From positions 18,547 through 82,546 of the forward strand of contig WFMZ01000030.1 of assembly GCA_015484555.1 (NCBI GenBank): a stretch of DNA of 64,000 nucleotides, read 5' to 3'. The notes below the pieces were generated by a model. It was not told the origin of the DNA. It saw only the letters and a list, made by a program, of their open reading frames with translations, and did not search any database. Below are positions 51,971 to 62,389 of the stretch, piece after piece; position 1 is the stretch's first letter, and every line of letters starts with the position of its first letter. The stretch comes from Hydrogenovibrio sp. (GTDB lineage Bacteria > Pseudomonadota > Gammaproteobacteria > Thiomicrospirales > Thiomicrospiraceae). The translations under genes were made by a program, and so were the position numbers.

Positions 51971-53290
51971 ATGGCCATGAGCGAAGCAAACCAAAATCAA
52001 GACCATGATTATCGTGATGACTTGCTAGATGAACTAGAATTTCTAGACACTTCAACCGACAACCTAGCCGCCGATGTAACCTCGACTGAGGCACTAAAAG
52101 CTACTTATGAAAAACAGGATTCTGCTCAAACCATTGATGCGGCGACACTTGCGTTACAAACGGCACAAATTGTTCAAGAGTCAGCTAAGGACATTCAAAA
52201 GGCAACCCAAACAACCCTGAAGCTAGCTTATGACCATCAGCAACAAACTACAGCGTTAAGTGATGCTAATTTTTCATGGCGACATAGCGTTAATACAGCC
52301 ATAAAAGGCATTGATTCAGCTAAAACATCTATCTTAACCATGATGATTGTCAGCATTGTTTTCAGCAGTTTATCTATTGCTGCAATGGGATATTTATACT
52401 ATTCTATTAACCATAAAATTGAGATGGCAAAAGGAGATGTTCTAGATATTGTCACCACTGAAAACTTGCTAGCCAATAAAAAGTATCAGTTAAAACTAGA
52501 CCAACTATATTCTCTTATCGAGTCCATGTCTGCAAAAGGTGAAGGGTTTTCACAAGCTATTCCAGCCAAAGTCTCTCAAGCAATCGTGGCTGAAAAGCAC
52601 TCTGTTGCTAACCATACAAATGAAGCCACTAAATCAGGAAAATATAGTCAACATGATGCTCATGATATGCATATCAACCATCTAGAACATGAGATACAAG
52701 AAGCACCACACGCTGTAAAATCGGTGGTTAAGAAAATTTATAAGCAAGAGACTAAAGCGGTTAAGCCACCTAAACAGGCCATGGTTCAAGAAAAAATTCA
52801 AGTCGTGCCTTTGAAAACAACCATTATTATTGATGATTCAAAAATTCAAAACCAAATTAAGGCCTTTGCCAAGATTCAAAAGAAGCAAGTGCATAAAATT
52901 TCTCAGCTAATGAAAAAGCTAGAAAAGCAACTGGCACATAAAGATCATACTGCCACTAACAAGCACTCAAGCGTACCTACAGGCTTAACCGTTGAACAAT
53001 TGAAGAAGTTAAATGGTATTTCTTGGGCAGTACACCAACAAGGTAAACAGCTAAAGAGCATTCAAAAGCAATTGGCAATGCCTTTGCCTAAACAAGCTAT
53101 TGTGCAGAAAGAGTCCGCAACCGCGACTGAGTTGAAAGGTATTTCGCAGTCACTCAGAACCTTAAAACAAAAAATGATAGCCTTGCAAAATCAACAAGCA
53201 CAAATGCAAAAAGAAGTGCAATCTTTAAGTAATGTAACCGAAGGTTTAACAAAAAAACCCAGACCTTACCGTTATGAATCAAAGAACTAA
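51971..53290 (+). CDS. Uncharacterised coiled-coil protein with one central TM helix
   Basis: TM SILTMMIVSIVFSSLSIAAMGYLYY; flanking Ala/Gln and Lys/Gln-rich heptads; 5 bp after the preceding gene. Confidence 0.8.
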   Translation: MAMSEANQNQDHDYRDDLLDELEFLDTSTDNLAADVTSTEALKATYEKQDSAQTIDAATLALQTAQIVQESAKDIQKATQTTLKLAYDHQQQTTALSDANFSWRHSVNTAIKGIDSAKTSILTMMIVSIVFSSLSIAAMGYLYYSINHKIEMAKGDVLDIVTTENLLANKKYQLKLDQLYSLIESMSAKGEGFSQAIPAKVSQAIVAEKHSVANHTNEATKSGKYSQHDAHDMHINHLEHEIQEAPHAVKSVVKKIYKQETKAVKPPKQAMVQEKIQVVPLKTTIIIDDSKIQNQIKAFAKIQKKQVHKISQLMKKLEKQLAHKDHTATNKHSSVPTGLTVEQLKKLNGISWAVHQQGKQLKSIQKQLAMPLPKQAIVQKESATATELKGISQSLRTLKQKMIALQNQQAQMQKEVQSLSNVTEGLTKKPRPYRYESKN

Positions 53291-53317
53291 CTTTATTTAA
53301 GCAAAGCACAAAGCAAC

Positions 53318-53373
53318 CTTAAAAATCGCCAGGGGTGGGTATATTCAAGACCACCACCCCTGGCGATTTTAAG
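53318..53373. repeat. Dispersed repeat, inverted pair (near-perfect, one-A indel)
   Basis: CTTAAAAATCGCCAGGGGTGGgtatattcaagacc(a)CCACCCCTGGCGATTTTAAG. Confidence 0.95.
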
Positions 53374-53384
53374 TTTTGAAAGGG

Positions 53385-53723
53385 TTAGTCTGAAGTAATC
53401 ATTTGATAAGGGCGAGCCATATTATCTATCACTTTTTGTAAACTAAAGGTTCTTACTTCTTCAATAAATTTTTGGCCGCCAAAGAAAACTTGAAGCGTCG
53501 GCAAACTAAGCACACCTTGTTGTGCACCTAATTCTGGCGTAGCATGGCAATCGATGTAGGCTATGGTCGCTAAAGGGTAGTGTGCTGCCATCAAACCGAT
53601 TAGCTTAGGCTTAATCGCATGACAAACACCACATTCTTTTCCACCAAATAAGACCAATAACACATCTTTAGATTGTTTGAGTTCGAGCAAAGTACCTTCT
53701 GTTTCAACCACGACCATATTCAT
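53385..53723 (-). CDS. Thioredoxin family protein
   Basis: VLLVLFGGKECGVCHAIKPKL (CGVC site); LSLPTLQVFFGGQ. Confidence 0.88.
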   Translation of the reverse strand: MNMVVVETEGTLLELKQSKDVLLVLFGGKECGVCHAIKPKLIGLMAAHYPLATIAYIDCHATPELGAQQGVLSLPTLQVFFGGQKFIEEVRTFSLQKVIDNMARPYQMITSD

Positions 53724-53741
53724 TCCTTTAAATTAAAAGCG

Positions 53742-54641
53742 TTATTCCAACCAAGCAGCGCCTCTAACACCACTTGAATCGCCCCACTTTGCTTGCACCA
53801 GTTGAGTATCAACTTGATCGCTAAAGACCCATTGTTGCCAAAGTTGAGGCACTCTCTGATAGAGGTAATCCATATTAGAAAGCCCACCACCTAGCACAAT
53901 AACATCTGGGTCTAACACGTTAATAACCGATGCTAAGGCTTTGGCTAACCATTGAGCATAACGATCTAAATAGACTTGGGCTTCACTGTTATTTTGAGCT
54001 TGGGCTTGCTCCAGCAGTTCTGGCACCGTTAGTTGTTGGCCTGTGCCTAAGCGATATTGTTCTTGAAACCCTGGGCCTGATAAAAATGTTTCTATACATC
54101 CCACTTGGCCGCAGTAACAAGGAACTTGGCCGTCTGGTGCATCAGCATAAGTCATATAGGGTAAAGGGTTATGCCCCCACTCTCCCGCAATAGAATTTTT
54201 ACCTTGAATAACTTGGCCATTAACAACAATCCCGCCACCACAACCTGTACCGATAATAACGCCAAAGACAACCGTTTGATTTTTTGCCGCACCATCCAGT
54301 GCTTCTGACAAGGTAAAACAGTTAGCATCATTGGCTAAGCGAACCGTTAAAGCTAACTTCAGCTCAAGATCTGATTGAAGGGATTCACCAATTAAACAAG
54401 TGGTATTAGCATTTTTAATTTTACCCGTTACATGAGATACGGCACCCGGAATACCAACACCAACTTTCGTTATATTAGGGTATAAATCTTGAACCTTCTG
54501 TACCAATAGAACAATCGCATTCACAATATCTTGATAACTATTTTTTGGCGTGATAACCCTTTCCCGAAAAAGAGTACGACTGGCATCATCTAGCACGACA
54601 ATTTCTATTTTAGTGCCTCCTAAATCAATGCCTACTTTCAT
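53742..54641 (-). CDS. ROK family sugar kinase (fructokinase/N-acetylhexosamine kinase-like)
   Basis: KVGIDLGGTKIEIVVLD; GTGCGGGIVVNG; AGEWGHNPLP; CYCGQVGCIETFLSGPG. Confidence 0.92.
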   Translation of the reverse strand: MKVGIDLGGTKIEIVVLDDASRTLFRERVITPKNSYQDIVNAIVLLVQKVQDLYPNITKVGVGIPGAVSHVTGKIKNANTTCLIGESLQSDLELKLALTVRLANDANCFTLSEALDGAAKNQTVVFGVIIGTGCGGGIVVNGQVIQGKNSIAGEWGHNPLPYMTYADAPDGQVPCYCGQVGCIETFLSGPGFQEQYRLGTGQQLTVPELLEQAQAQNNSEAQVYLDRYAQWLAKALASVINVLDPDVIVLGGGLSNMDYLYQRVPQLWQQWVFSDQVDTQLVQAKWGDSSGVRGAAWLE

Positions 54642-55276
54642 TTTGGCACCTTGGTTAAAGTCAGGGTAAAGTCATTGGGAAGGTAGTCTTTATTAAGTGT
54701 GACACTAGGACAAAGTGTTTGGCAAAAAAGAAGCATTTCATCTGGCGAAAATGACTGTAAATCTGATCGTTGCTCTGTCCAAGCTTCTTCTTGGTTCAGC
54801 AGGTTAAAAACCAATCCTTTTTTAGCAACACGCAGCATTTCGACAATGATATAGCGCGCATAGTCGCCATGACTATCAACCACTTCATTCAAGGCACCAG
54901 ATAGCACCACATAGTCAAAAGTATTTGTTTTAAATTTAAAATCGGGTAGCTCACCTTCACGTAAATCAATTCCTTTATACTGGCAACTACCTGCAAAAAC
55001 CATGTCAGGGGAAACATCAATACCGGTATACCTAACAGAGCAATTTTGCTGCGCTAGATAATTTTTTAAGTCTCCAAACCCACAGCCAACATCCAATAAG
55101 CTAGCTGACTCGTCTTTGTCCAGCTTAGGTTTAATATAGTTTACAAATTGTTGAAACCTAATTTCTTGAACCGCTTGGCTACTCCAAAATAAGGCAGTTG
55201 GCTGATAACCTTTTTGTTCAATAGAGGTTCTATGACGCGTCATAATTCTTAGTTTTTCTTTTTCTGATAGCCACAT
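54638..55276 (-). CDS. Class I SAM-dependent methyltransferase
   Basis: SLLDVGCGFGDLKNYL; YTGIDVSPDM. Confidence 0.85.
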   Translation of the reverse strand: MWLSEKEKLRIMTRHRTSIEQKGYQPTALFWSSQAVQEIRFQQFVNYIKPKLDKDESASLLDVGCGFGDLKNYLAQQNCSVRYTGIDVSPDMVFAGSCQYKGIDLREGELPDFKFKTNTFDYVVLSGALNEVVDSHGDYARYIIVEMLRVAKKGLVFNLLNQEEAWTEQRSDLQSFSPDEMLLFCQTLCPSVTLNKDYLPNDFTLTLTKVPK

Positions 55277-56091
55277 TAGTAAGTTATTCCTTGCTCAATA
55301 GAGCGCAGCCATTCAATTTCAGCTGTTGAAAAACCTGCTTCTATTCTGGCTTCATAGTTAAAGGGGCCTCTTAGATTTCCATGAAAGTATTTATCCACCG
55401 TTTCTTGAAAAGTACGAACAGGAGACTTGCTTTGCTGTTCACACAAATAATTAAACCAACGAGAACCCACGGCAACATGCCCTATTTCATCATGCAGTAG
55501 AATTTTTAAGATTTCTACGCCTCTCTTATCGCCAATAGCTTGCAACTTCTTAATCATCGGAGGGGTAACATCTAGCCCCCTAGCTTCTAGCGTTCTGGGA
55601 ACTAATGCCATTCGGACTAGAGGGTCGTGGGCAGTTTCATAGGTGGTCACCCATAAACCATTGTGAGCACTAAAAGAACCGTAGTCATAACCAAGAGAAC
55701 ACAAATGCTCTCTAATCAACTGAAAGTGATAAGACTCTTCAACAGCCACCCCTAACCAGTCATCATAAAAAGCATAGGGCATCTCTTGAAAGCGATACAA
55801 AGCATCTAAGGCGAGGTTAATGGCATTAAATTCAATGTGTGCAATAGAGTGCATTAACGCAGCATGCCCCTCTTTAGAGCCTAATTTTCGTTTGGGTAAC
55901 AATTTAGGCGCGGTTAATATTGGCTGTACAGGCCTACCTGGATTGGGTATTTTTTGAATTTCATCCGTCGTAGATAGGCTAAATAATCCTGATAGCCAGC
56001 TTTCTTGAATGTCTTGTAACTGTGTTAACTTTGCTTCAACATTCTTTTCCTGTAAGCAAGTTAAAATGGTTTCAAAAAAATTAGCTGACAT
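55276..56091 (-). CDS. DUF455 family ferritin-like protein
   Basis: MHSIAHIEFNAINLALDALYRF; EESYHFQLIREHL; LHDEIGHVAVGSRWF. Confidence 0.88.
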   Translation of the reverse strand: MSANFFETILTCLQEKNVEAKLTQLQDIQESWLSGLFSLSTTDEIQKIPNPGRPVQPILTAPKLLPKRKLGSKEGHAALMHSIAHIEFNAINLALDALYRFQEMPYAFYDDWLGVAVEESYHFQLIREHLCSLGYDYGSFSAHNGLWVTTYETAHDPLVRMALVPRTLEARGLDVTPPMIKKLQAIGDKRGVEILKILLHDEIGHVAVGSRWFNYLCEQQSKSPVRTFQETVDKYFHGNLRGPFNYEARIEAGFSTAEIEWLRSIEQGITY

Positions 56092-56120
56092 CTCTGACCT
56101 TTTCCATAGTTTTTAAAAAC

Positions 56121-56145
56121 AAAAAAACCGGTAAAAACCGGCTTT
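56121..56145 (-). terminator. Rho-independent terminator
   Basis: Minus strand AAAGCCGGTTTTTACCGGTTTTTTTG. Confidence 0.85.
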
Positions 56146-56167
56146 AAAATTGGTAAATAAGCTCCAA

Positions 56168-56524
56168 TTAACGGTAGTAAACACCCATTAGATATCTTGT
56201 ACCACGATATTGCTTATAGTCAATCGCACTAAACAATTTAGACCAAGTTACACGATCTTTAGGTGTCATAAAATAAGAAGGATTACGACCTTTAATTTTA
56301 TCGCCATACTTAGCTTCAATTTTTGTTAGCTCGGCATAACACTGGCGAACAGAAACTTTCTGATCAATTGCTTGTGCAGCAGTTGATCCCTTTTCTTTAC
56401 CCGTTTTTAAAACCAAATCACCATCGGCAATACATTGGTCATAGACAGACACTGATGCCTGTACATTTAAAGATAAAGCTGCAACTGCAGAAATGAATAA
56501 TGCTTTTAAAGTTAATTGTTTCAT
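56168..56524 (-). CDS. Small secreted protein of unknown function
   Basis: Signal peptide MKQLTLKALFISAVAALSLNVQA; two Cys in the mature protein. Confidence 0.75.
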   Translation of the reverse strand: MKQLTLKALFISAVAALSLNVQASVSVYDQCIADGDLVLKTGKEKGSTAAQAIDQKVSVRQCYAELTKIEAKYGDKIKGRNPSYFMTPKDRVTWSKLFSAIDYKQYRGTRYLMGVYYR

Positions 56525-56655
56525 TCAACTACTCCGAGATATAAGGATTTAATTATTAACTCCGCTATTCTTAACTTTTTGCCTTTAAAAAGCAACCTTT
56601 AAACGCTGAATAATAACTAAAATAAATTAAGAACAGATAAGAAAATTTTATGGGT

Positions 56656-57102
56656 TTAAGTTTTACTGGTTTTTATCGTCTGTATTAAAGCCAAAATCAT
56701 CACGATCAATAAAACTATTAAAAATAAAAATTGGGAGACTCCGTGTATCTCGGCAAAAGACCATTTTGCCCCTAAAGCCCAAGCAATACCTTGGGTTTTA
56801 GTTTCAATAATTAACTGACTAATCCAGGTAGCATTCATAAACTGTAAACTTAAAGCAAGCAAGACTAAACCATAAGAGATCGCCTTACCTTTAAAGGTAA
56901 GCCAATAGGTACCAAAAAGTAGACAAACCAATAATATAAAATTAGTAATCGCAATATTTTGTAGCAACACTGCCATAATATCACCTGCCACAGAGCTAGG
57001 TAGCACCGTAAATAAGGTACTGGCTACGCCATAGCCTACAGCAATATTCAAGGTAATAAAAATAATGGGTATAACCGTGGTGAACAAGCTTGATCTAAAC
57101 AT
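56656..57102 (-). CDS. Membrane protein (DUF4149-like)
   Basis: Four TM segments; position immediately after greA. Confidence 0.6.
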   Translation of the reverse strand: MFRSSLFTTVIPIIFITLNIAVGYGVASTLFTVLPSSVAGDIMAVLLQNIAITNFILLVCLLFGTYWLTFKGKAISYGLVLLALSLQFMNATWISQLIIETKTQGIAWALGAKWSFAEIHGVSQFLFLIVLLIVMILALIQTIKTSKT

Positions 57103-57579
57103 TTAAATGTATTCGATTGTTAAAATTTCGTAATCTGTATTGCCTTTAGGTGCCACAACCGTCGTTTCATCGCCTTCTTCTTTACCAATTAAAGCACGGG
57201 CAAAGGGAGAGTTAACTGACAATTTATTTTGAGCAATATCAGCTTCTTCATGCCCCACTATTTTATAACGTGATTCTTCATCAGTTTCCACATTGGCAAT
57301 GGTTACCGTTGCCCCAAACACAACCTTTCCATTAGGAGAAAGTTTAGTGACATCAATAACCTGCACATTACCTAAAACACCTTCTACTTGTGCAATACGT
57401 GCTTCAACCAAGCCCTGCTCTTCTTTTGCAGCATGATACTCTGCATTTTCTTTTAAATCACCATGCTCTCTAGCTTCAGCAATAGATTGTGAAATAGCTG
57501 GACGCTTAACCTTCTTAAGCAGATCAAGTTCTTCTTGAAGGGTATCAGCCCCTTCTTTTGTCATAGGATGTTTTTGCAT
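57103..57579 (-). CDS. greA: Transcription elongation factor GreA
   Basis: [52 protein letters not shown]. Confidence 0.97.
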   Translation of the reverse strand: MQKHPMTKEGADTLQEELDLLKKVKRPAISQSIAEAREHGDLKENAEYHAAKEEQGLVEARIAQVEGVLGNVQVIDVTKLSPNGKVVFGATVTIANVETDEESRYKIVGHEEADIAQNKLSVNSPFARALIGKEEGDETTVVAPKGNTDYEILTIEYI

Positions 57580-57601
57580 AATTTTTCTCTTTGAGGTAAA
57601 C

Positions 57602-57629
57602 AAAAACGCCGAAGATAACTTCGGCGCTT
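57602..57629 (-). terminator. Rho-independent terminator of carAB
   Basis: Minus strand AAGCGCCGAAGttatCTTCGGCGTTTTTG. Confidence 0.88.
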
Positions 57630-57650
57630 AAATTAGTTTCATTCTGACGG

Positions 57651-60600
57651 TTAAATATCTTGTAAACGAGTTACTTTATCGTTGTCCATAAAGTCCATAG
57701 AAGCCACCATTGCCATCGCACCAGCCATAGTAGTGGTGTAACAAACTTTCTTCATTAAGGCTTCACGACGAATACCAGAAGAATCTTTGATACTCACTGA
57801 ACCATCAGAAGTGTTCACAATAAGTGCCACGTCTCCGTTTACAATTGAATCCACAATATTAGGACGACCTTCGGTCACTTTATTCACTACTTCACAAGTA
57901 ATGTTAGCTTCTTCAAGTGATTTAGCGGTGCCTCGTGTCGCTGAAATAGTAAAGCCTTTCGCAATAAGCTGTTCTGCTAAAGCAATGACTTTCACTCTAT
58001 CTGCTTGACGAACACTTAAGAAAGCTACACCAGAGGTTGGCAAGATTGTGCCTGCCCCTAACTGTGCTTTATGATAAGCTTCGGCAAAAGTATCACCGAT
58101 ACCCATTACTTCACCCGTTGACTTCATTTCTGGCCCAAGAATAGGATCTACGCCTAGGAACTTAATGAATGGAAAAACGGCTTCTTTAACAGAGTAATGT
58201 GTTGGCACAATCTCTTTGGTAAAGCCTTGATCGGACAGTTTTTGTCCAACCATACAGCGTGCGGCAATCTTAGCCAAAGGCTGACCCATTGCTTTTGAAA
58301 CAAAAGGGACGGTTCTAGAAGCTCTAGGGTTAACCTCTAATACATAAATATTTTCACCTTGAACAGCAAACTGAGTATTCATTAAGCCGACCACACCTAA
58401 AGCTTTAGCCATTTTAACAACTTGACTACGAATCTCATCTTGAATGTGCTTTGGGATACTGTAAGGCGGTAAAGAACAAGCTGAATCACCCGAGTGAATA
58501 CCGGCTTGTTCAATATGCTCCATCAGACCACCAATAACCACATCTTCGCCATCACAAACAGCATCAACATCTAGTTCAATCGCGTCATCTAAGAAGCGGT
58601 CTAGCAATACAGGAGAGTCATTAGAGACCTTAACAGCTTCAGTCATGTAACGAGATAAGTCCGAATCGGTATACACAATTTCCATTGCACGACCACCTAG
58701 TACGTAGGAAGGTCGGACTACGAGTGGGTACCCAATTTCATTGGCTAACACAATCGCTTGCTCTTCATTACGAGCCGTTCTATTAGGTGGTTGCTGTAAA
58801 CCAATTTCATCTAGTAACTGCTGGAAACGCTCTCTGTCTTCTGCTAAATCGATTGAGTCTGGCGTGGTACCAATGATAGGAACACCTGCTTCTTCAAGGT
58901 CTTCTGCTAACTTAAGGGGAGTTTGACCACCATACTGAACAATGACGCCTTTAGGCTGTTCAACAGCAACAATTTCCAATACATCTTCAAGCGTTAAAGG
59001 CTCGAAATACAAACGATCTGAAGTATCGTAATCGGTTGAAACAGTTTCTGGGTTGCAGTTAACCATAATGGTTTCATAACCATCTTCACGCATTGCCATG
59101 GCAGCATGAACACAACAGTAATCAAATTCAATTCCCTGCCCAATACGGTTAGGACCGCCACCCAATACCATGATCTTATCTTTCGTCGATGGATTGGCTT
59201 CACACTCATCTTCATAAGTTGAATACATATAAGCTGTTGAGGTTTCAAATTCAGCAGCACAAGTATCTACACGCTTGTAGACAGGGCGAACATTTAGGGT
59301 ATGTCTAAACTTACGAACTAATGCTGCATCTGTGTTTAATAAAGTCGCTAGGCGGTTATCAGAAAAACCTTTGCGCTTTAAGTTACGTAAGTAGGTTTCA
59401 TCTAAAGCATCTAACCCTTTTTGCTTCACATCATCTTCAAGATCAATCAGTTCTTTAATTTGAGATAGGAACCAAGGGTCAATTTTTGAAATATCAAATA
59501 CAGTTTCAATATCCCAACCGGCACGGAATGCATCGGCAACATACCAAATACGCTCATCACCTGCAGCACGCAGCTCTTGACGCAAGGTATCTTTAATTTC
59601 TTTTTCATCCATTGTTGCCAACGGCATGATTTCATCAAAACCATCTTTACCTGTTTCTAGGCCTCGCAAGGCCTTCTGCAATGACTCTTGGAAAGTACGA
59701 CCCATGGCCATAACTTCACCCACTGATTTCATTTGCGTGCTTAAACGCTTATCAGCCTGCGGAAATTTTTCGAATGTGAAACGAGGTATCTTAGTAACAA
59801 CATAATCAATAGTTGGCTCAAAAGAAGCTGGTGTTGCGCCACTGGTAATATCATTTTGAAGTTCATCAAGCGTATAACCCACAGCCAATTTAGCAGCAAT
59901 TTTTGCAATTGGGAAACCGGTGGCTTTTGAAGCCAAGGCTGATGAACGAGAAACACGAGGGTTCATTTCAATAATAATCATACGACCCGTTTCAGGGTTG
60001 ATAGAAAACTGTACGTTAGAACCACCCGTTTCAACACCAATCTCACGTAATACAGCCAAAGAAGCATTACGCATGATTTGATATTCTTTATCCGTTAGAG
60101 TCTGTGCAGGCGCAACCGTAATAGAGTCCCCTGTATGAATTCCCATTGGATCTAGGTTTTCAATAGAACAAACAATGATACAGTTATCATTTTTGTCTCT
60201 AACCACTTCCATCTCATATTCTTTCCAACCTAGAATAGACTCTTCCACCAGTAGTTCAGAGGTAGGAGACATTTCTAGGCCGAACTTACAAATATCTTCA
60301 AATTCTTGTTTGTTATAAGCAATACCACCGCCTGATCCACCTAATGTGAATGAAGGGCGAACAACAGTTGGGAAACCAACTGTTTCTTGGATAGCCCAAG
60401 CTTCTTCCATGTTATGTGCCACATCAGATTTTGGCATATCCAAACCAATTTTAAGCATGGCTTTACGGAAACGATCTCTATTTTCTGCTTTGTCAATTGC
60501 ATCAGCATTGGCACCAATCAACTCTACATTAAACTCTTCTAGCACACCTTTTTCATCAAGCTCTAACGCACAGTTTAAAGCGGTTTGACCACCCATTGTT

Positions 60601-60863
60601 GGTAAGATTGCGTCAGGACGTTCTTTTGCAATAATGTTACGAACTGTTTTCCATTCAATAGGTTCAATATAGGTAGCATCAGCCATTTCAGCATCAGTCA
60701 TGATAGTAGCGGGGTTAGAGTTTACTAAGATAACTCGGTAACCTTCTTCTTTTAATGCCTTACACGCCTGTACACCAGAATAATCAAACTCACAAGCTTG
60801 ACCAATAATAATAGGACCTGCACCAATGATTAAAATGCTTTTTAAATCTGTTCTCTTTGCCAT
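57651..60863 (-). CDS. carB: Carbamoyl-phosphate synthase large subunit
   Basis: [37 protein letters not shown]; duplicated ATP-grasp halves. Confidence 0.98.
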   Translation of the reverse strand: MAKRTDLKSILIIGAGPIIIGQACEFDYSGVQACKALKEEGYRVILVNSNPATIMTDAEMADATYIEPIEWKTVRNIIAKERPDAILPTMGGQTALNCALELDEKGVLEEFNVELIGANADAIDKAENRDRFRKAMLKIGLDMPKSDVAHNMEEAWAIQETVGFPTVVRPSFTLGGSGGGIAYNKQEFEDICKFGLEMSPTSELLVEESILGWKEYEMEVVRDKNDNCIIVCSIENLDPMGIHTGDSITVAPAQTLTDKEYQIMRNASLAVLREIGVETGGSNVQFSINPETGRMIIIEMNPRVSRSSALASKATGFPIAKIAAKLAVGYTLDELQNDITSGATPASFEPTIDYVVTKIPRFTFEKFPQADKRLSTQMKSVGEVMAMGRTFQESLQKALRGLETGKDGFDEIMPLATMDEKEIKDTLRQELRAAGDERIWYVADAFRAGWDIETVFDISKIDPWFLSQIKELIDLEDDVKQKGLDALDETYLRNLKRKGFSDNRLATLLNTDAALVRKFRHTLNVRPVYKRVDTCAAEFETSTAYMYSTYEDECEANPSTKDKIMVLGGGPNRIGQGIEFDYCCVHAAMAMREDGYETIMVNCNPETVSTDYDTSDRLYFEPLTLEDVLEIVAVEQPKGVIVQYGGQTPLKLAEDLEEAGVPIIGTTPDSIDLAEDRERFQQLLDEIGLQQPPNRTARNEEQAIVLANEIGYPLVVRPSYVLGGRAMEIVYTDSDLSRYMTEAVKVSNDSPVLLDRFLDDAIELDVDAVCDGEDVVIGGLMEHIEQAGIHSGDSACSLPPYSIPKHIQDEIRSQVVKMAKALGVVGLMNTQFAVQGENIYVLEVNPRASRTVPFVSKAMGQPLAKIAARCMVGQKLSDQGFTKEIVPTHYSVKEAVFPFIKFLGVDPILGPEMKSTGEVMGIGDTFAEAYHKAQLGAGTILPTSGVAFLSVRQADRVKVIALAEQLIAKGFTISATRGTAKSLEEANITCEVVNKVTEGRPNIVDSIVNGDVALIVNTSDGSVSIKDSSGIRREALMKKVCYTTTMAGAMAMVASMDFMDNDKVTRLQDI

Positions 60864-60875
60864 TTTAAGATCCTA

Positions 60876-62009
60876 TTATTTGTTTTTAGAGTGTTTAATG
60901 TTTTTGATAAATTTATCAAAAAGTGGTGCTACGTCGTGCGGACCAGGACTTGCTTCTGGGTGACCTTGAAAGCTAAATGCAGACTTATCGGTACGTTCAA
61001 TGCCTTGTAAAGAACCATCAAATAAAGAATGGTGGGTGGCTTTCAAATTATCTGGCAGACTATCGCCATCAACTGCAAAACCATGATTTTGTGCCGTAAT
61101 CATTACTTTCTTAGTCTCTACATCTTGTACTGGGTGGTTACCACCGTGATGGCCAAACTTCATTTTTAATGTTTTAGCACCAGATGCTAACGCCAATAAC
61201 TGGTGACCTAAGCAAATTCCAAATACTGGAATGTCTGTTTTCAAAACTTCTTGAATAGCAGTAATAGCATAGTCACATGGTTCCGGATCACCTGGACCAT
61301 TAGATAAGAAAATACCGTCTGGAGCCAAAGCTAATACTTCTTGTGCTGTCGTTTTAGCCGGAACTACCGTTAACTTACAACCACGGTCAGCCAGCATTCT
61401 TAAAATATTTTTCTTAATACCATAGTCAAAAGCCACTACATGGAATTCAGATTTTGCATCACAGCTTTCAAAACCATTACCAAGAGACCAACTGCCATCT
61501 ACCCAAGTGTAAGCTTTCTTAGTAGTCACTTCTTTGGCTAGATCTAAACCTTTTAGGCCAGAGAAAGATTGTGCCGTAACAACTGCTTTCTCAGCATCAA
61601 TACTGTCACCTGTGATAATGACACCAGACTGCGCGCCTTTTGTCCTTAAAATACGAGTCAACTTACGGGTATCAATATCAGCAATAGCAACAACATTTTG
61701 TTCTTTTAGATAATCAGGTAAAGACTTCTGTGAACGGAAGTTACTTAATAGAGTCGGACAATCTCTAACGATTAAGCCTTGCGCCATAATAGAGCCAGAC
61801 TCATCATCTTCTTCATTGATACCGACGTTACCAATATGTGGGTAAGTTAAGGTAACCAACTGCTTATAATAAGAAGGGTCTGTTAGGATTTCTTGGTAAC
61901 CCGTTAAAGAAGTATTAAAAACCACTTCCCCTACTACTTCCCCTTCTGCACCTAGGGATGTCCCCCAAAAAAGCGTGCCATCTTCTAGCGCTAATAAAGC
62001 CTGTGTCAT
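60876..62009 (-). CDS. carA: Carbamoyl-phosphate synthase small subunit
   Basis: [44 protein letters not shown]. Confidence 0.98.
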   Translation of the reverse strand: MTQALLALEDGTLFWGTSLGAEGEVVGEVVFNTSLTGYQEILTDPSYYKQLVTLTYPHIGNVGINEEDDESGSIMAQGLIVRDCPTLLSNFRSQKSLPDYLKEQNVVAIADIDTRKLTRILRTKGAQSGVIITGDSIDAEKAVVTAQSFSGLKGLDLAKEVTTKKAYTWVDGSWSLGNGFESCDAKSEFHVVAFDYGIKKNILRMLADRGCKLTVVPAKTTAQEVLALAPDGIFLSNGPGDPEPCDYAITAIQEVLKTDIPVFGICLGHQLLALASGAKTLKMKFGHHGGNHPVQDVETKKVMITAQNHGFAVDGDSLPDNLKATHHSLFDGSLQGIERTDKSAFSFQGHPEASPGPHDVAPLFDKFIKNIKHSKNK

Positions 62010-62064
62010 AATCCGTTCCGTCCAAGATTGTTGAGTCTTAATAATTGTTTTTAAATGCTAGATA

Positions 62065-62110
62065 CAAAAAAACGGTGATATTTCCGCAAGGGAAACACCA
62101 CCGTTTTTTT
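62065..62110 (-). terminator. Strong terminator-like hairpin in the carA leader (possible attenuator)
   Basis: Minus strand ACGGTGGTGTTTCC-cttgc-GGAAATATCACCGT-T7: 14-bp stem with two G-U wobbles, 55 nt before the carA ATG. Confidence 0.8.
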
Positions 62111-62257
62111 GTTTATAAAAATGACAATTGGCCATCTCTTATTCATACTCCAAGTATTTAATTGCAACATTCAGCTGTAATTTATATTAAGGGAATTCTA
62201 CTTGAAAATCGAGTTACTGTCTATAAGCATTTGATGTTACAGAAGTATATTTTAGCT

Positions 62258-62288
62258 ATAAAAAAACCCCGACAAAGCGAGGTTTTAG
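62258..62288 (-). terminator. Rho-independent terminator downstream of tRNA-Thr
   Basis: Minus strand AAAACCTCGctttgtCGGGGTTTTTTT. Confidence 0.85.
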
Positions 62289-62292
62289 AATA

Positions 62293-62368
62293 TGGTGCCG
62301 AAAATAGGACTTGAACCTACAACCTACTGATTACAAATCAGTTGCACTACCAGTTGTGCTATTTCGGC
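62293..62368 (-). tRNA. tRNA-Thr(TGT), CCA encoded
   Basis: GCCGAAATAGCACAACTGGTAGTGCAACTGATTTGTAATCAGTAGGTTGTAGGTTCAAGTCCTATTTTCGGCACCA folds as cloverleaf; anticodon TGT. Confidence 0.96.
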
Positions 62369-62389
62369 TAATTGCGCGTATTATAAGGG

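Noticed and set aside
42467-53373. Dispersed repeat as a CRISPR array
   Set aside because: Copies are kilobases apart with no regular spacers, and no cas genes are in the window.
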